A DNA stretch of 64,000 nt from JAIBJN01 sp963842305 (GTDB lineage: Bacteria > Actinomycetota > Thermoleophilia > Gaiellales > Gaiellaceae), in NCBI GenBank assembly GCA_963842305.1, contig CAWJFW010000006.1, forward strand, positions 54,207 to 118,206. The letters run 5' to 3'. The notes beneath the pieces are model-generated. The model searched no databases and had not been told where the DNA came from. It worked only from the letters and a program-made list of their open reading frames with translations. A program made the translations under genes and the position numbers. How positions within the stretch are numbered: position 1 is the first letter of the stretch; each line of letters opens with the position of its first letter. This document shows, piece after piece, positions 25,608 to 33,381 of the stretch.

Positions 25608-25949
25608 CTAGTGGCCGCCCTCAAGGCGGCGCTCTTCTTCGACCGTTCGCTCGGCGAGAGGGAAGGCTTCGAGCCGGTCGTCGGGAATCGGCTCGCCGGT
25701 TTCGACGGAGAGCCCGTACGTCCCTGCGGCTAGTCGCGCCTCAGCTCGCCCGAGCGCCTCGAGCTCGCGGCGCAGGCCTTCGATCAGCCCTTCTTCCAGC
25801 TCACGCTCGTAGAGCACGCTTCCCTGGTCGGCCGGCTCGTCGTTGGAGGCAAGCTCGTCCGTGCCGACGGGCTCCCCGAGGTCGGCGAGGGACCGTTCGA
25901 TCCGCTCCCGCTCCGAGGCGAGGAGGTCGCGTGCGCGTTCAGGGCTCAT
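25608..25949 (-). CDS. DksA/TraR-like protein without zinc cysteines
   Basis: The 113-residue protein has the DksA/TraR layout: a coiled-coil N-terminus (ARDLLASERERIERSLADLG), an acidic middle (ASNDEPADQGSVLYERELEEGL) and the C-terminal segment YGLSVETGEPIPDDRLEAFPLAERTVEEE. In zinc-finger members this last part reads YGxCxxxGxxI and is followed by more Cys. Here there is no Cys at all, so it is a zinc-free member. Such proteins act at the RNA polymerase secondary channel; whether this one does is inference. Confidence 0.8.
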   Translation of the reverse strand: MSPERARDLLASERERIERSLADLGEPVGTDELASNDEPADQGSVLYERELEEGLIEGLRRELEALGRAEARLAAGTYGLSVETGEPIPDDRLEAFPLAERTVEEERRLEGGH

Positions 25950-25977
25950 CGCGGGCTCAATCCTACTGACGTCTTGC

Positions 25978-27114
25978 TCAGGCCAGGACGTACACCGGTG
26001 TGCCGAGACCCCACCGCTCGTAGAGTCCGTGCGCGTACCAGAGCGGGACGCGGACGCACCCGTGGCTCGCCGGGAACGGCGGGACCGAGTGGTAGCCGTG
26101 CACGGCGAAGCCGCCGTGGAAGTAGAGCGAGTAGAACATCGAGAGGACGTTGAAGCCCGCAGTCTTCCGATAGACGCGCCAGCGTCCGATCGGCGTGTTC
26201 CCGGTCGCCCCGGTCGAGACATGAGCGACGCGGAAGACTTTCCCGCGACGGACTTCGAACAAGACCTGCTTGGACTTGTCCACCTCGATGTGCGTCCCGT
26301 GCGGAACCGCCGCTTTCGGCGTGTGCGCGCTCAGAAGCCGGCGCCATGTTAGAGAGCCGACCACGCCGCTTCGGGCCATGCCCTTGATCTTCTGGAACGC
26401 GTAGACGGCATCGCGGGTGTCCGAGGCGAAGTGGGCGTTGACGCCGCGGAGGGCGTAGTGAAGCTCTCTGAGACGCCGTTCGAGGAAGCGCACTGCAGGC
26501 CCGTGTGACCCGCTCCTCACGACCGGTGCCTGGACCCGCGCAGTAATCGACCGCCGAAGCTTCGCGTAACCGGGAGCGGAGTCGAGCGCGAAAGACACGC
26601 GGACTCGACCCGGCTGCCGTGTCGGAACGGCCGACCGGAAGCGGCCGTCGGCACCGGGGTCGATCCGCCGATGCGCGCCCCGTATCGAGAGCACGAGGTC
26701 ACCTGCCCCCGCCGGCCGCACGCGACCGGTCACCCTGAGCGACCCGCCCAGGACTCTTGCCCCGCTGAACTGCACGCTGAAAGCTGGCTTGATCCGCAAC
26801 TCCACCGGCGCGCTCTCAGAGCCGGCCGCTCGGGCGACGATCTGTCCGGGCGCCCTCATCGCCGCTCGGAGGCGGTAGCTGCCGTCGGCGCGCGAATCGC
26901 CCCTCACGACGAACCTCCACCCCGAGCTGGTCTGCCTGAAGATCTCCACACCGGTCACGCCTGCTGGCGAGACCGCACCGGTAAAGGTGACGGTCGAGCC
27001 GGTACGCGGGGTCGTGGGGGAGACCGAAAGCGTGACGGCGCCGCTTGCGGCGGCCACTGGTCCGGCCAGTACGCCCGCGAGGGCGGCGGCGAGGATCCAC
27101 TGCAGCCGACGCAC
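25978..27114 (-). CDS. L,D-transpeptidase with Ig-like repeats and peptidoglycan-binding domain
   Basis: GTG 27114 starts a signal peptide (WILAAALAGVLAGPVAAASGA). Two Ig-like regions follow (about residues 28-115 and 115-210), then a peptidoglycan-binding helical domain (PAVRFLERRLRELHYALRGVNAHFASDTRDAVYAFQ). The C-terminal YkuD domain carries the active-site motif HGYHSVPPFPASHGCVRVP (His and Cys). It cross-links or modifies peptidoglycan outside the cell. It is 31 bases downstream of the histidine kinase gene on the same strand, suggesting envelope-stress coregulation (inference). Confidence 0.9.
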   Translation of the reverse strand: MRRLQWILAAALAGVLAGPVAAASGAVTLSVSPTTPRTGSTVTFTGAVSPAGVTGVEIFRQTSSGWRFVVRGDSRADGSYRLRAAMRAPGQIVARAAGSESAPVELRIKPAFSVQFSGARVLGGSLRVTGRVRPAGAGDLVLSIRGAHRRIDPGADGRFRSAVPTRQPGRVRVSFALDSAPGYAKLRRSITARVQAPVVRSGSHGPAVRFLERRLRELHYALRGVNAHFASDTRDAVYAFQKIKGMARSGVVGSLTWRRLLSAHTPKAAVPHGTHIEVDKSKQVLFEVRRGKVFRVAHVSTGATGNTPIGRWRVYRKTAGFNVLSMFYSLYFHGGFAVHGYHSVPPFPASHGCVRVPLWYAHGLYERWGLGTPVYVLA

Positions 27115-27145
27115 CAGGCGAGTATCTCGCGCTTGGCGGCTGAGG

Positions 27146-28498
27146 TCACCTCCGAACTGACGGATCAGCAGGCAGGGAGAGCCAGACGTCCGCTCCGCCG
27201 GCGTGGCGGTTGGCGGCGAACGCCGAGCCGCCGTGCGCAACAGCGATCGCCTGGACGAGCGCCAGCCCGAGGCCGGCTCCGCGACCCGAGCGAGCTTCGT
27301 CGGGCCGGCTGAAGCGCTCGAAGGCATGCGGGAGGAACGCCGGCGGGAACCCCGGCCCCTTGTCGACCACATGGAGCTCCACCGAGCCGTTGCGGGCGGT
27401 TGCGCTGAGCCGGACCGGGGCGCGCCCGTGTCGCACGGCGTTGTCGACCAGGTTGCCAAGGGCCTGCTCGAGTCGAACCTCGTCGCCGACGAGCTCGATG
27501 TCGGACCCGTCGACCCGGACGTCGTCGCCGAAGCGCCCGGCGACGTCCACGAGCAGGTCGTGGACGCGCACGGGCTCGCGGCGAAGTGCCAGCCGGCCCT
27601 GATCGGACCGAGCAAGCACGAGCAGGTCTTCGGCCAGGCAGACGAGCCGGTCGGTCTCGACGGCGGCCGAGCCGAGTGCCTCCTCGAGCTCCGCGGCCGA
27701 GCGTGGATGACGAAGGGCGAGCTCGAGCTCCGTCTTCAGGAGCGACAGCGGCGTCCGGAGCTCGTGGCTCGCGTCGGCGACGAAGCCCCGCTCCCGCTCG
27801 AGCGCAGCCTCTAGACGGCCGAGCATCGCGTTCAGCGTCTCCCCCAGCCGTCGAATCTCGTCGCGGGCTCGCGGAAGCGGCAGCCGCCGCCCCGGCTCCG
27901 CGCCCGATATCGCCTCCGCCTCTGCGCGCATCGACTCCACCGGGCGCAGGGCGGCACCGGTGACGGCGTAACCCAGAACCGACGTCGCCCCGAGCGCCAC
28001 GAGCCCGATGAGCAGCAGCTCGGTGAGGAATCCGCTCAGCGTGTCGTTTCGATCCTCGAGCGAGGCGCCCGCGACCAGCACGTCCTGCGCGTCGCCGGCA
28101 TTCGAGAGGCGCTGTACCCGCATCCGAACAGGACCTGGGAAACCGGCTATCTCGTCACGCTCGATCGTGACCGTGCCCGCCGCCCGCGCGCGCTCGAGCA
28201 CCTCCCCGTCGACGACAGGCCCCTCGGCGACGTTCGGGGTCGAGTCGACCAGTCGCCCGTCCGGGCCGATCACCTGGCCGAAGCCCTCGTCCGCGGCGAC
28301 CGGCAGGCCCTCCAGGGTCTCGCCGCGAGCGGTCCGCGCGTCGATCTCGAGCGCCCTCTGCTCGAGGGTTTCCGCGATCGACTCGTCCAGCGAGGACTGC
28401 AGCCGGAAATAGAGGAACGCTCCGGTGGCCGCGAGTACGACCGCCACTGCCACTACGAAGGTCAGCGTCAGCCGTACCTTGATGGGAAGCCTGCTCAT
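27146..28498 (-). CDS. sensor histidine kinase
   Basis: This 450-residue kinase has two membrane helices (about 8-30 and 160-182) around an extracytoplasmic sensor of about 125 residues, a HAMP domain, and HisKA with His245 (ADASHELRTPL). The HATPase domain has an N-box (NLVDNAVRHG) and G-boxes (DKGPGF, GAGLGLALVQ). ATG 28498 overlaps the regulator gene stop (ATGA), so it is translated with its cognate response regulator. Signal unknown; the neighbouring PepSY and transpeptidase genes suggest an envelope signal. Confidence 0.93.
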   Translation of the reverse strand: MSRLPIKVRLTLTFVVAVAVVLAATGAFLYFRLQSSLDESIAETLEQRALEIDARTARGETLEGLPVAADEGFGQVIGPDGRLVDSTPNVAEGPVVDGEVLERARAAGTVTIERDEIAGFPGPVRMRVQRLSNAGDAQDVLVAGASLEDRNDTLSGFLTELLLIGLVALGATSVLGYAVTGAALRPVESMRAEAEAISGAEPGRRLPLPRARDEIRRLGETLNAMLGRLEAALERERGFVADASHELRTPLSLLKTELELALRHPRSAAELEEALGSAAVETDRLVCLAEDLLVLARSDQGRLALRREPVRVHDLLVDVAGRFGDDVRVDGSDIELVGDEVRLEQALGNLVDNAVRHGRAPVRLSATARNGSVELHVVDKGPGFPPAFLPHAFERFSRPDEARSGRGAGLGLALVQAIAVAHGGSAFAANRHAGGADVWLSLPADPSVRR

Positions 28499-29160
28499 GC
28501 GAGTCGGTAGCCCGCCCCGCGCACGGTCTCGAGCGACGCGCGCCCGAACGGCCGGTCGATCTTCTCGCGGAGGTAGCGGACGTAGACGTCGACGACGTTC
28601 GAACGGTTCTCGTAGCCGTGATCCCAGCAGTGCTCGAGGAGGTGGTAGCGCGAGAGGACCTCGCCTGGCCGGCGCATGAACGTCTCCAGGAGCGCGAACT
28701 CCTTTGCAGAGAGCTGGACCTCGGTCTCGCCGCGCCAGACCCGCCGCGTGGCGGGATCGAGACGAAGATCGTCGACCTCGAGCACGGTCGGACGCTCGAG
28801 GGGCGGGCGACGCACGAGCGCGCGAAGCCGCGCGAGAAGCTCGGCGAAGGAGAACGGCTTCGTGAGGTAGTCGTCCGCGCCGGCGTCGAGCCCCTCCACT
28901 CTGTCCTCGACTGCATCCCGTGCGGTCAGCATGAGAACCGGCGACCATGCCCCGGCCTCACGAAGTGCCCGGCACACCGCGAAGCCGTCGGTTCCGGGCA
29001 GCATCACGTCGAGGACGATTGCGTCGTACTCGGTCGCGCGCGCCATCCAGAGCGCGTCGTCGCTGCTTCGGGCGACGTCCGCGGACAGGCCCTCCTCGCG
29101 GAGGCCGCGGCGAATGAGGCTCGCCATCTTCACCTCGTCCTCGACGATGAGGACCCGCAT
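28495..29160 (-). CDS. OmpR/PhoB-family response regulator
   Basis: The 221-residue protein has a complete receiver: acidic pair Glu7-Asp8, phospho-acceptor Asp51 (IVLDVMLPG), Thr/Ser in LMLTARD and Lys101 (LTKPFSF). A winged-helix DNA-binding domain follows (LSAKEFALLETFMRRPGEVLSRYHLLEHCW ... VYVRYLREKID). It forms an operon with the histidine kinase. The direct repeats at 29181-29199 directly upstream are the likely binding site for autoregulation and control of the divergent PepSY gene. Confidence 0.95.
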   Translation of the reverse strand: MRVLIVEDEVKMASLIRRGLREEGLSADVARSSDDALWMARATEYDAIVLDVMLPGTDGFAVCRALREAGAWSPVLMLTARDAVEDRVEGLDAGADDYLTKPFSFAELLARLRALVRRPPLERPTVLEVDDLRLDPATRRVWRGETEVQLSAKEFALLETFMRRPGEVLSRYHLLEHCWDHGYENRSNVVDVYVRYLREKIDRPFGRASLETVRGAGYRLA

Positions 29161-29180
29161 GTGCCCATTGTCGCTCTCGA

Positions 29181-29199
29181 GATGAGAAGAAGATGAGAG
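29181..29199. promoter_or_regulatory. candidate response-regulator operator: AGATGAGA direct repeats, 11-bp period
   Basis: AGATGAGA occurs at 29181-29188 and again at 29192-29199, one helical turn apart (11 bp). This is the usual spacing for OmpR/PhoB-family dimers. The site lies 21 bases upstream of the response regulator start and 65 bases upstream of the divergent PepSY gene. Confidence 0.5.
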
Positions 29200-29263
29200 A
29201 CCGCTCTCACGACCGTTTCATGTCGCGCCTCTACGGTCGCCTGAGCAACCAAGGAGGTCCGAC

Positions 29264-29599
29264 GTGAATCGCAAGCTTCTGCTCATCGCCGTCCTCGTCC
29301 TCGTCGTCGCGATCGGCAGCATCTCGGCCGGGATCGCGATCGCCGCAGGCGGTGGAGACGAGCAGCCCCTGACCGGCTCGACCTTGCAGCAGGCCAAGGA
29401 CGCCGCCCTCGCGCACACGGGCGGCGGCACGGTCGTCGAGACGGAGTCCGGAGACGACGGCGCCGCCTACAGCGTCGAGATCCGTCGCGAGGATGGTACT
29501 CAGGTCGAGGTGAACCTCGACGCCGACTTCAACGTCATCGGCAGCGCAGCCGACGACGACGGACCGGGTGACCAGGAAGGTCCGGGAGACGACGACTAG
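29264..29599 (+). CDS. PepSY-domain protein with N-terminal signal/anchor
   Basis: GTG 29264 follows an AAGGAGG site. The 111-residue product has a hydrophobic N-terminal helix (residues 5-27) and one PepSY module (LQQAKDAALAHTGGGTVVETES ... YSVEIRREDGTQVEVNLDADFNVI). An acidic Gly/Asp tail ends the protein. PepSY domains bind or inhibit proteases and are often controlled by neighbouring two-component systems. It is divergent from one here and two bases before a lipoprotein gene. Confidence 0.85.
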   Translation: MNRKLLLIAVLVLVVAIGSISAGIAIAAGGGDEQPLTGSTLQQAKDAALAHTGGGTVVETESGDDGAAYSVEIRREDGTQVEVNLDADFNVIGSAADDDGPGDQEGPGDDD

Positions 29600-29601
29600 C
29601 C

Positions 29602-30375
29602 ATGCGCGCTCTGCTCCTCGTCCTCGCAGCCGTCCTGCTCCTCGCTCTCGCCGCGTGCGGCGGAAGCGAGGAGCCGACCGGGCAAGAGCCGACGAGCTCG
29701 AGCACGACGCAGGCGACGGAAGCCCCGATTCTGCCGCAGGGCGATGAACCGTTCGCTCTCGACCCCGCTGACTTTGTCACGGGTATCGACAACCTGTACT
29801 GGCCGATGACCCAGGGCAGCAGCTGGGTGTATCGAGAGACGGACCGCAAGGGCGATGTCCAGAAGGTCGTCGTCACGGTCACCGACAAGGAAAAGATGAT
29901 CCTCGGCATCCCGGCGACGGTGGTGCACGATGTCGTGACCCAGGAAGGGAAGCTCATCGAGGACACGCTCGACTGGTACGCCCAGGACCGGTGGGGCAAC
30001 GTCTGGTACCTGGGCGAGGAAACGACCGAGTACGAGGACGGCAAGGCAAGCACGGCCGGTTCGTGGGAGGCCGGCGTCGACGGCGCGCAGGCGGGCGTTC
30101 TGCTGCCCGGTCAGCCCGAGGTCGGGGTGGCGTACCGCCAGGAGTACTACGAGGGCGAGGCGGAGGACGCGGGGGAGATCCTCAGTCTCGACGAGCAGGT
30201 GGAGGTGCCGTTCGGCTCCTTCGACGGAGTCCTGATGACAAAGGACTGGACGCCGCTCGAGCCGCAGCTCGTCGAGCACAAGTTCTACGCGAAGGGAACC
30301 GGCCCGGTGCTGGCAGTGACGGTGTCGGGCGGGTCGGATCGGGAGGAGCTCCTAAGCTTTCGGCCCGGCGGATAG
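29602..30375 (+). CDS. lipoprotein of unknown function
   Basis: The signal peptide LLVLAAVLLLALAACGG ends in a lipobox. After a Ser/Thr/Glu linker the 257-residue protein continues with FVTGIDNLYWPMTQGSSWVYRE and later WYAQDRWGNVWYLGEET, a pattern seen in uncharacterised secreted actinobacterial proteins. The domain looks beta-rich. It starts two bases after the PepSY gene and is probably in the same operon, so control by the two-component system is likely. Confidence 0.75.
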   Translation: MRALLLVLAAVLLLALAACGGSEEPTGQEPTSSSTTQATEAPILPQGDEPFALDPADFVTGIDNLYWPMTQGSSWVYRETDRKGDVQKVVVTVTDKEKMILGIPATVVHDVVTQEGKLIEDTLDWYAQDRWGNVWYLGEETTEYEDGKASTAGSWEAGVDGAQAGVLLPGQPEVGVAYRQEYYEGEAEDAGEILSLDEQVEVPFGSFDGVLMTKDWTPLEPQLVEHKFYAKGTGPVLAVTVSGGSDREELLSFRPGG

Positions 30376-30384
30376 GCTCCGCGC

Positions 30385-30837
30385 GTGAGCGAGCGGAGCA
30401 AGGAGGTCCTCGACCAGGAGTGGGGTGAGCTCGTCGAGGAGCACCGGCTGGCCATGCCGGGAGTGCAGGTGCTCTTCGCCTTCCTGCTCATTCTCCCGTT
30501 TCAGAGCCGCTTCGACCGCTTGTCCGACCCGCAGCAGTACGTCTACTACGCGGCGCTCCTCTGCGCGACGGCCGCGATCGTGCTCCTGATCACGCCGACC
30601 GCGGCGCATCGGATCCGCTGGCGGCAAAGTGACAAGGAGGCGCTGCTCGTGATGTCGACGAGGGCGGCGATAGCCGCCACGGTCTTCATCGGCGCCGCCA
30701 TGACGGCCTCGGTGTATCTGATCACCGACGTCCTCTTCGGTGAGCCGGCAACGGCAATCGTCTCGTCGCTTGTCGCGGCTGCGTTCGTGACCTTCTGGTA
30801 CGCGTTTCCCCTCTACCGACGCTTCAAAGACCAGTAG
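30385..30837 (+). CDS. DUF6328 family membrane protein
   Basis: The 150-residue protein has four hydrophobic helices and the family N-terminus LVEEHRLAMPGVQVLFAFLLILPFQSRF. An intracellular loop holds TPTAAHRIRWRQSDKEAL. GTG 30385 is preceded six bases upstream by TAGGCT (30373-30378), so it may have its own leaderless promoter despite being nine bases after the lipoprotein gene. Function unknown. Its 3' end overlaps the convergent uracil-DNA glycosylase gene by 14 bases. Confidence 0.82.
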   Translation: MSERSKEVLDQEWGELVEEHRLAMPGVQVLFAFLLILPFQSRFDRLSDPQQYVYYAALLCATAAIVLLITPTAAHRIRWRQSDKEALLVMSTRAAIAATVFIGAAMTASVYLITDVLFGEPATAIVSSLVAAAFVTFWYAFPLYRRFKDQ

Positions 30838-31399
30838 CGGGCAGGACGAGCTCCTTCCGCACGAGCGCCAGCGCGTCGCCGAGCCGTCGTCGATTCTCGG
30901 CGTCGTTCAGCCAGCCGCTCGCGCCCGAGGGATGCGGAAGCGGAACGGCGACCGCCTCGCCGAGCGGGTAGCGCCGGCCGATGCACTCTGCGAGACGCAG
31001 CGGCCCGAGCAGCCGGCGTACCGCCAGCCCGCCGACGGGCAGGACGAGCTCCGGCCGGAGAAGCCGGAGCTCCCACTCGAGCCAGAATGCGCACAGATCC
31101 ATCTCCGCGGGCGTCGCGGGGCGATCGCCGCGACCTGAAGGGTGCTTCCCGGGGTAGCAGCGCGTGACCGAGACGCAGTAGAACGTCGCGTAGAAGGTCT
31201 CTTCGTCGAGCTCGAGCCAGGAGCGAAGGGTCTGTCCAGCCCGGCCCCGCCAGGGGCGCAGCTCCTCGCCCTCAACCACGCCGGGAGCCTGGCCGACGAG
31301 GAGCGCACGCTGGCCCGCGCGTCCCTCGACGATGGGGCGCGATTCGAGCCGATAGCCTGCCTCCGCGCACGCCCTGCAAGCGCGGTTGTCACGCTGCAG
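30824..31399 (-). CDS. uracil-DNA glycosylase family protein, start codon unclear
   Basis: The frame holds CRACAEAGYR (CxxC), then LLVGQAPGVVEGEELRPWRGRAG (motif A and following loop), FYCVSVTRC with two more Cys, and PHPSGAS (motif B). This is the iron-sulfur UDG family 4/5-like pattern; it removes uracil from DNA. No ATG, GTG or TTG exists between the upstream in-frame TAG (31447-31445) and the CxxC. The first canonical start (GTG 31279) would cut off the CxxC and motif A. I give CTG 31399 as a tentative start. An indel upstream or initiation from a non-standard codon are both possible. Confidence 0.75.
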   Translation of the reverse strand: MQRDNRACRACAEAGYRLESRPIVEGRAGQRALLVGQAPGVVEGEELRPWRGRAGQTLRSWLELDEETFYATFYCVSVTRCYPGKHPSGRGDRPATPAEMDLCAFWLEWELRLLRPELVLPVGGLAVRRLLGPLRLAECIGRRYPLGEAVAVPLPHPSGASGWLNDAENRRRLGDALALVRKELVLPATGL

Positions 31400-31444
31400 C
31401 GAGTCGAGCGACCGATACGCGGAGCGTCGGCGGATGCGTCGAAG

Positions 31445-31789
31445 CTAGCTCTTCTTGCCGGCGATCGCGCGCTGGAGCTGGGCCTTGGTCATGGTCGAGC
31501 GGCCCTCGACCCCGAGCTTCCTGGCCTCGGCGTAGAGCTGCTCCTTGGTCCGTCCCTTCGCGCGGCGCGTGCCCGAGCGCAGCCCACCGCGCCGGCCCGA
31601 AGACATGTCCCGCGTGGACGTGCGCGACCGCGTCCTCGACTCGCCCGACCGAGCGCGTTCCTTGTTGACCGTGCGCGCGGCGATCTCCTCGGCTCGATCG
31701 GTCGACGCGCCCTGCTCCTTGGCGCCCTTCTTGATGTGTTCGTACTGGCGAGCGCGCTTCGTGTCCTTCTTGACCCCACGTGGCGGCAT
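31445..31789 (-). CDS. Rho N-terminal (SAP-like) domain protein, often annotated plasmid stabilisation protein
   Basis: ATG 31789 has an AGGAGG site. The 114-residue basic protein contains REYEHIKKG-like and EIAARTVNKERARSGE segments, SSGRRGGLRSG and a C-terminal Rho_N/SAP-like helix pair (KEQLYAEARKLGVEGRSTMTKAQLQRAIA). This is a conserved actinobacterial family that probably binds nucleic acid. Its TAG is immediately followed, in the same frame, by the uracil-DNA glycosylase coding sequence. Confidence 0.85.
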   Translation of the reverse strand: MPPRGVKKDTKRARQYEHIKKGAKEQGASTDRAEEIAARTVNKERARSGESRTRSRTSTRDMSSGRRGGLRSGTRRAKGRTKEQLYAEARKLGVEGRSTMTKAQLQRAIAGKKS

Positions 31790-31853
31790 CGTCGTACCTC
31801 CTATCGTTGCGTCGCCGGTCTCGTTGCCCCGAGGCGCGATCCCGAAACCCGGA

Positions 31854-31859
31854 TACCAT
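31854..31859 (+). promoter_or_regulatory. possible -10 box of tRNA-Ser(GGA)
   Basis: TACCAT lies 11 bases before the tRNA and repeats the GG(A)TACCATGG context seen before the tRNA-Ser genes at 14172. No clear -35 is visible at the expected distance. Confidence 0.3.
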
Positions 31860-31870
31860 GGGCGGGCCGC

Positions 31871-31959
31871 GGAGAGGTGTCCGAGTGGCCTAAGGAGCGC
31901 GACTGGAAATCGCGTACCCGGTGAAAGCTGGGTCGCGGGTTCAAATCCCGCCCTCTCCG
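31871..31959 (+). tRNA. tRNA-Ser (anticodon GGA)
   Basis: A class II tRNA of 89 bases. Acceptor arms GGAGAGG / CCTCTCC pair fully with discriminator G. The anticodon stem CGCGA/TCGCG encloses CTGGAAA with GGA at 31905-31907. The long variable arm and GGTTCAAATCC T-arm are typical of serine tRNA. No encoded CCA. It reads TCC/TCT codons. Confidence 0.95.
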
Positions 31960-32124
31960 CCTCGAACCGCCCTAGACAAAGGTCTTCACGCCCCGGTTCT
32001 CCACGAGCGAGGCCGGGGCGCCGGCCCGCCAAGGCACCTGTCGCCGCTCGTTGGCAGAGGCTGCTCCGGAACCCTTCGGTCGCGCGCGTTGTAGAAGCTT
32101 CCAGGGAATCGACGATGTAACCGC

Positions 32125-32637
32125 ATGGCGCTCCGGGCCGTATTTCTGCTCGCTATGGCCTTGTTTCTCGGGGGATGTTTCGGTGAGCCCGAGGACGAGC
32201 CGTCCGCTCGAGAAGACAGCGGGCAGACACTCGCTTCACAGCCGTCGACGGAGAAGCCGTGTCCGGTAACGCGCCCGAACGGGCAGGTCCCGCCGGGCGA
32301 GAGGGCGATGCGGGGATCGCGCTACCTCGGCAACGGTGCTCTTTGGACGGACCTCTATCCCAACCCGCTCCGCCCGCGCCCCGAGGACGTGCACGCGGAC
32401 GGGACGATCGAGATCAAGGTCCCGTGGTGGCGCGGCGTGAACGGTCGACTGAAGATCGCCGGGCAACGGCTCGACGCGACGGCTTCGCCTCTCTCGGCCT
32501 GGGTTCCCGGCGGCTACGGCCGGAGAGGGTTCCAGTCGACGGCGATCGCCTTCCCTACCGCAGGGTGCTGGGAGGTCACTGGCAGGGTCGCAGACGCGAG
32601 CCTCAGGTTCGTGACCCTGATCGCCGAGCCGGTCTGA
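32125..32637 (+). CDS. lipoprotein, unknown function
   Basis: The protein starts MALRAVFLLAMALFLGGC, a lipoprotein signal with Cys18. The mature 152 residues hold an acidic linker, PCPVTRPNGQVPPG and a beta-type domain with WTDLYPNPLRPRPEDV and KVPWWRGVNGRLKIAG. A second Cys occurs in FPTAGCWEVTGRVAD. The pattern of WWRG...GCWEVTG is reminiscent of other uncharacterised secreted proteins of this group. Function unknown. Confidence 0.72.
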   Translation: MALRAVFLLAMALFLGGCFGEPEDEPSAREDSGQTLASQPSTEKPCPVTRPNGQVPPGERAMRGSRYLGNGALWTDLYPNPLRPRPEDVHADGTIEIKVPWWRGVNGRLKIAGQRLDATASPLSAWVPGGYGRRGFQSTAIAFPTAGCWEVTGRVADASLRFVTLIAEPV

Positions 32638-32641
32638 TGGA

Positions 32642-32740
32642 CTAGCCGCGCCAGTCCTTCTCGGATCCGCTCCGCTTCCAGGCCCAGATGACGGCCGCGA
32701 GCACGACGAAGATGAAGATGGCGAACCCGACCCAGAGCAC
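32642..32740 (-). CDS. very small membrane protein (32 residues)
   Basis: GTG 32740 to TAG 32642 encodes one hydrophobic helix (LWVGFAIFIFVVLAAVIWAW) and a charged tail KRSGSEKDWRG. It begins 12 bases after the stop of the SRPBCC gene, so translation could be coupled; no separate ribosome binding site is seen. The clear membrane helix supports it, but the shortness leaves doubt. Confidence 0.45.
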   Translation of the reverse strand: MLWVGFAIFIFVVLAAVIWAWKRSGSEKDWRG

Positions 32741-32752
32741 GGTGAGCGAAGG

Positions 32753-33379
32753 CTACAACGTCACGCGGCTTTGCCCAGCGTCCGGGACCGCTCGGCGCTC
32801 GGCCCGCCGCTTGATCCCGAGCAGCATCTTCCGCTCCATGAAGAGCGAGGCCGGCTCCATCGGGATCATGCCGAGCCGGGCGGCGAGGGTCGGAAGCCGA
32901 AAGCGGTTCCGGCTGATCAGCCGGGTCGAGCCGTGGTGCGCCTCGAGGACGAACGTCCAGACCCAGTTGCCGTCCTCGGAACGCCATGCGAGCACGTGTT
33001 CCGGATCGACGCGCTTCACCTGCATGCGGTTCGACCCGTACCCGATGGTGTCGCCGAGCTTCGGGTCCTGGAACTCGGGAAGGACCTTGTCCGTGCTGTG
33101 CATGTCGAGGCCGATGAGATTCTCGATCCAGTCGTAGGTGTAGGCACCGCCTCGCGGCGCCGGGCCCATCTGCGCGATCCAGGGCCAGACCGCCGCCGGA
33201 GGCGCGTCGATCTCGATCGCCCGCGTCGCGACCCCGTCGGCTGCCTCGAGCAGTTCGTCGCCGGGCAGCCGCGCATCAGCCTCCGCACTCGTCGCTCCCC
33301 AGGTGAGAACCCCTCGACGGAGAAACCGGAAGTACACGGCGCCGGCGAGGGCCGCGAGCAGTGCGCGGCGCAGCATCAC
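32753..33379 (-). CDS. SRPBCC (START-like) domain protein with N-terminal anchor
   Basis: The 208-residue protein has a short hydrophobic N-terminus and an SRPBCC ligand-binding fold: TRAIEIDAPPAAVWPWIAQMG, then GGAYTYDWIENLIGLDMHS, PEHVLAWRSEDGNWVWTFVLE and a long C-terminal helix. These proteins bind hydrophobic ligands. It starts two bases after the cytochrome c stop and is in an operon with it. Start GTG 33379 or ATG 33376. Confidence 0.85.
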   Translation of the reverse strand: MMLRRALLAALAGAVYFRFLRRGVLTWGATSAEADARLPGDELLEAADGVATRAIEIDAPPAAVWPWIAQMGPAPRGGAYTYDWIENLIGLDMHSTDKVLPEFQDPKLGDTIGYGSNRMQVKRVDPEHVLAWRSEDGNWVWTFVLEAHHGSTRLISRNRFRLPTLAARLGMIPMEPASLFMERKMLLGIKRRAERRAVPDAGQSRVTL

Positions 33380-33381
33380 GA

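Noticed and set aside
31440..31450. Pyrrolysine or read-through at TAG between the Rho_N gene and the glycosylase gene
   Set aside because: No pyl genes are seen, many genes here end in TAG, and a CTG start or indel is simpler.
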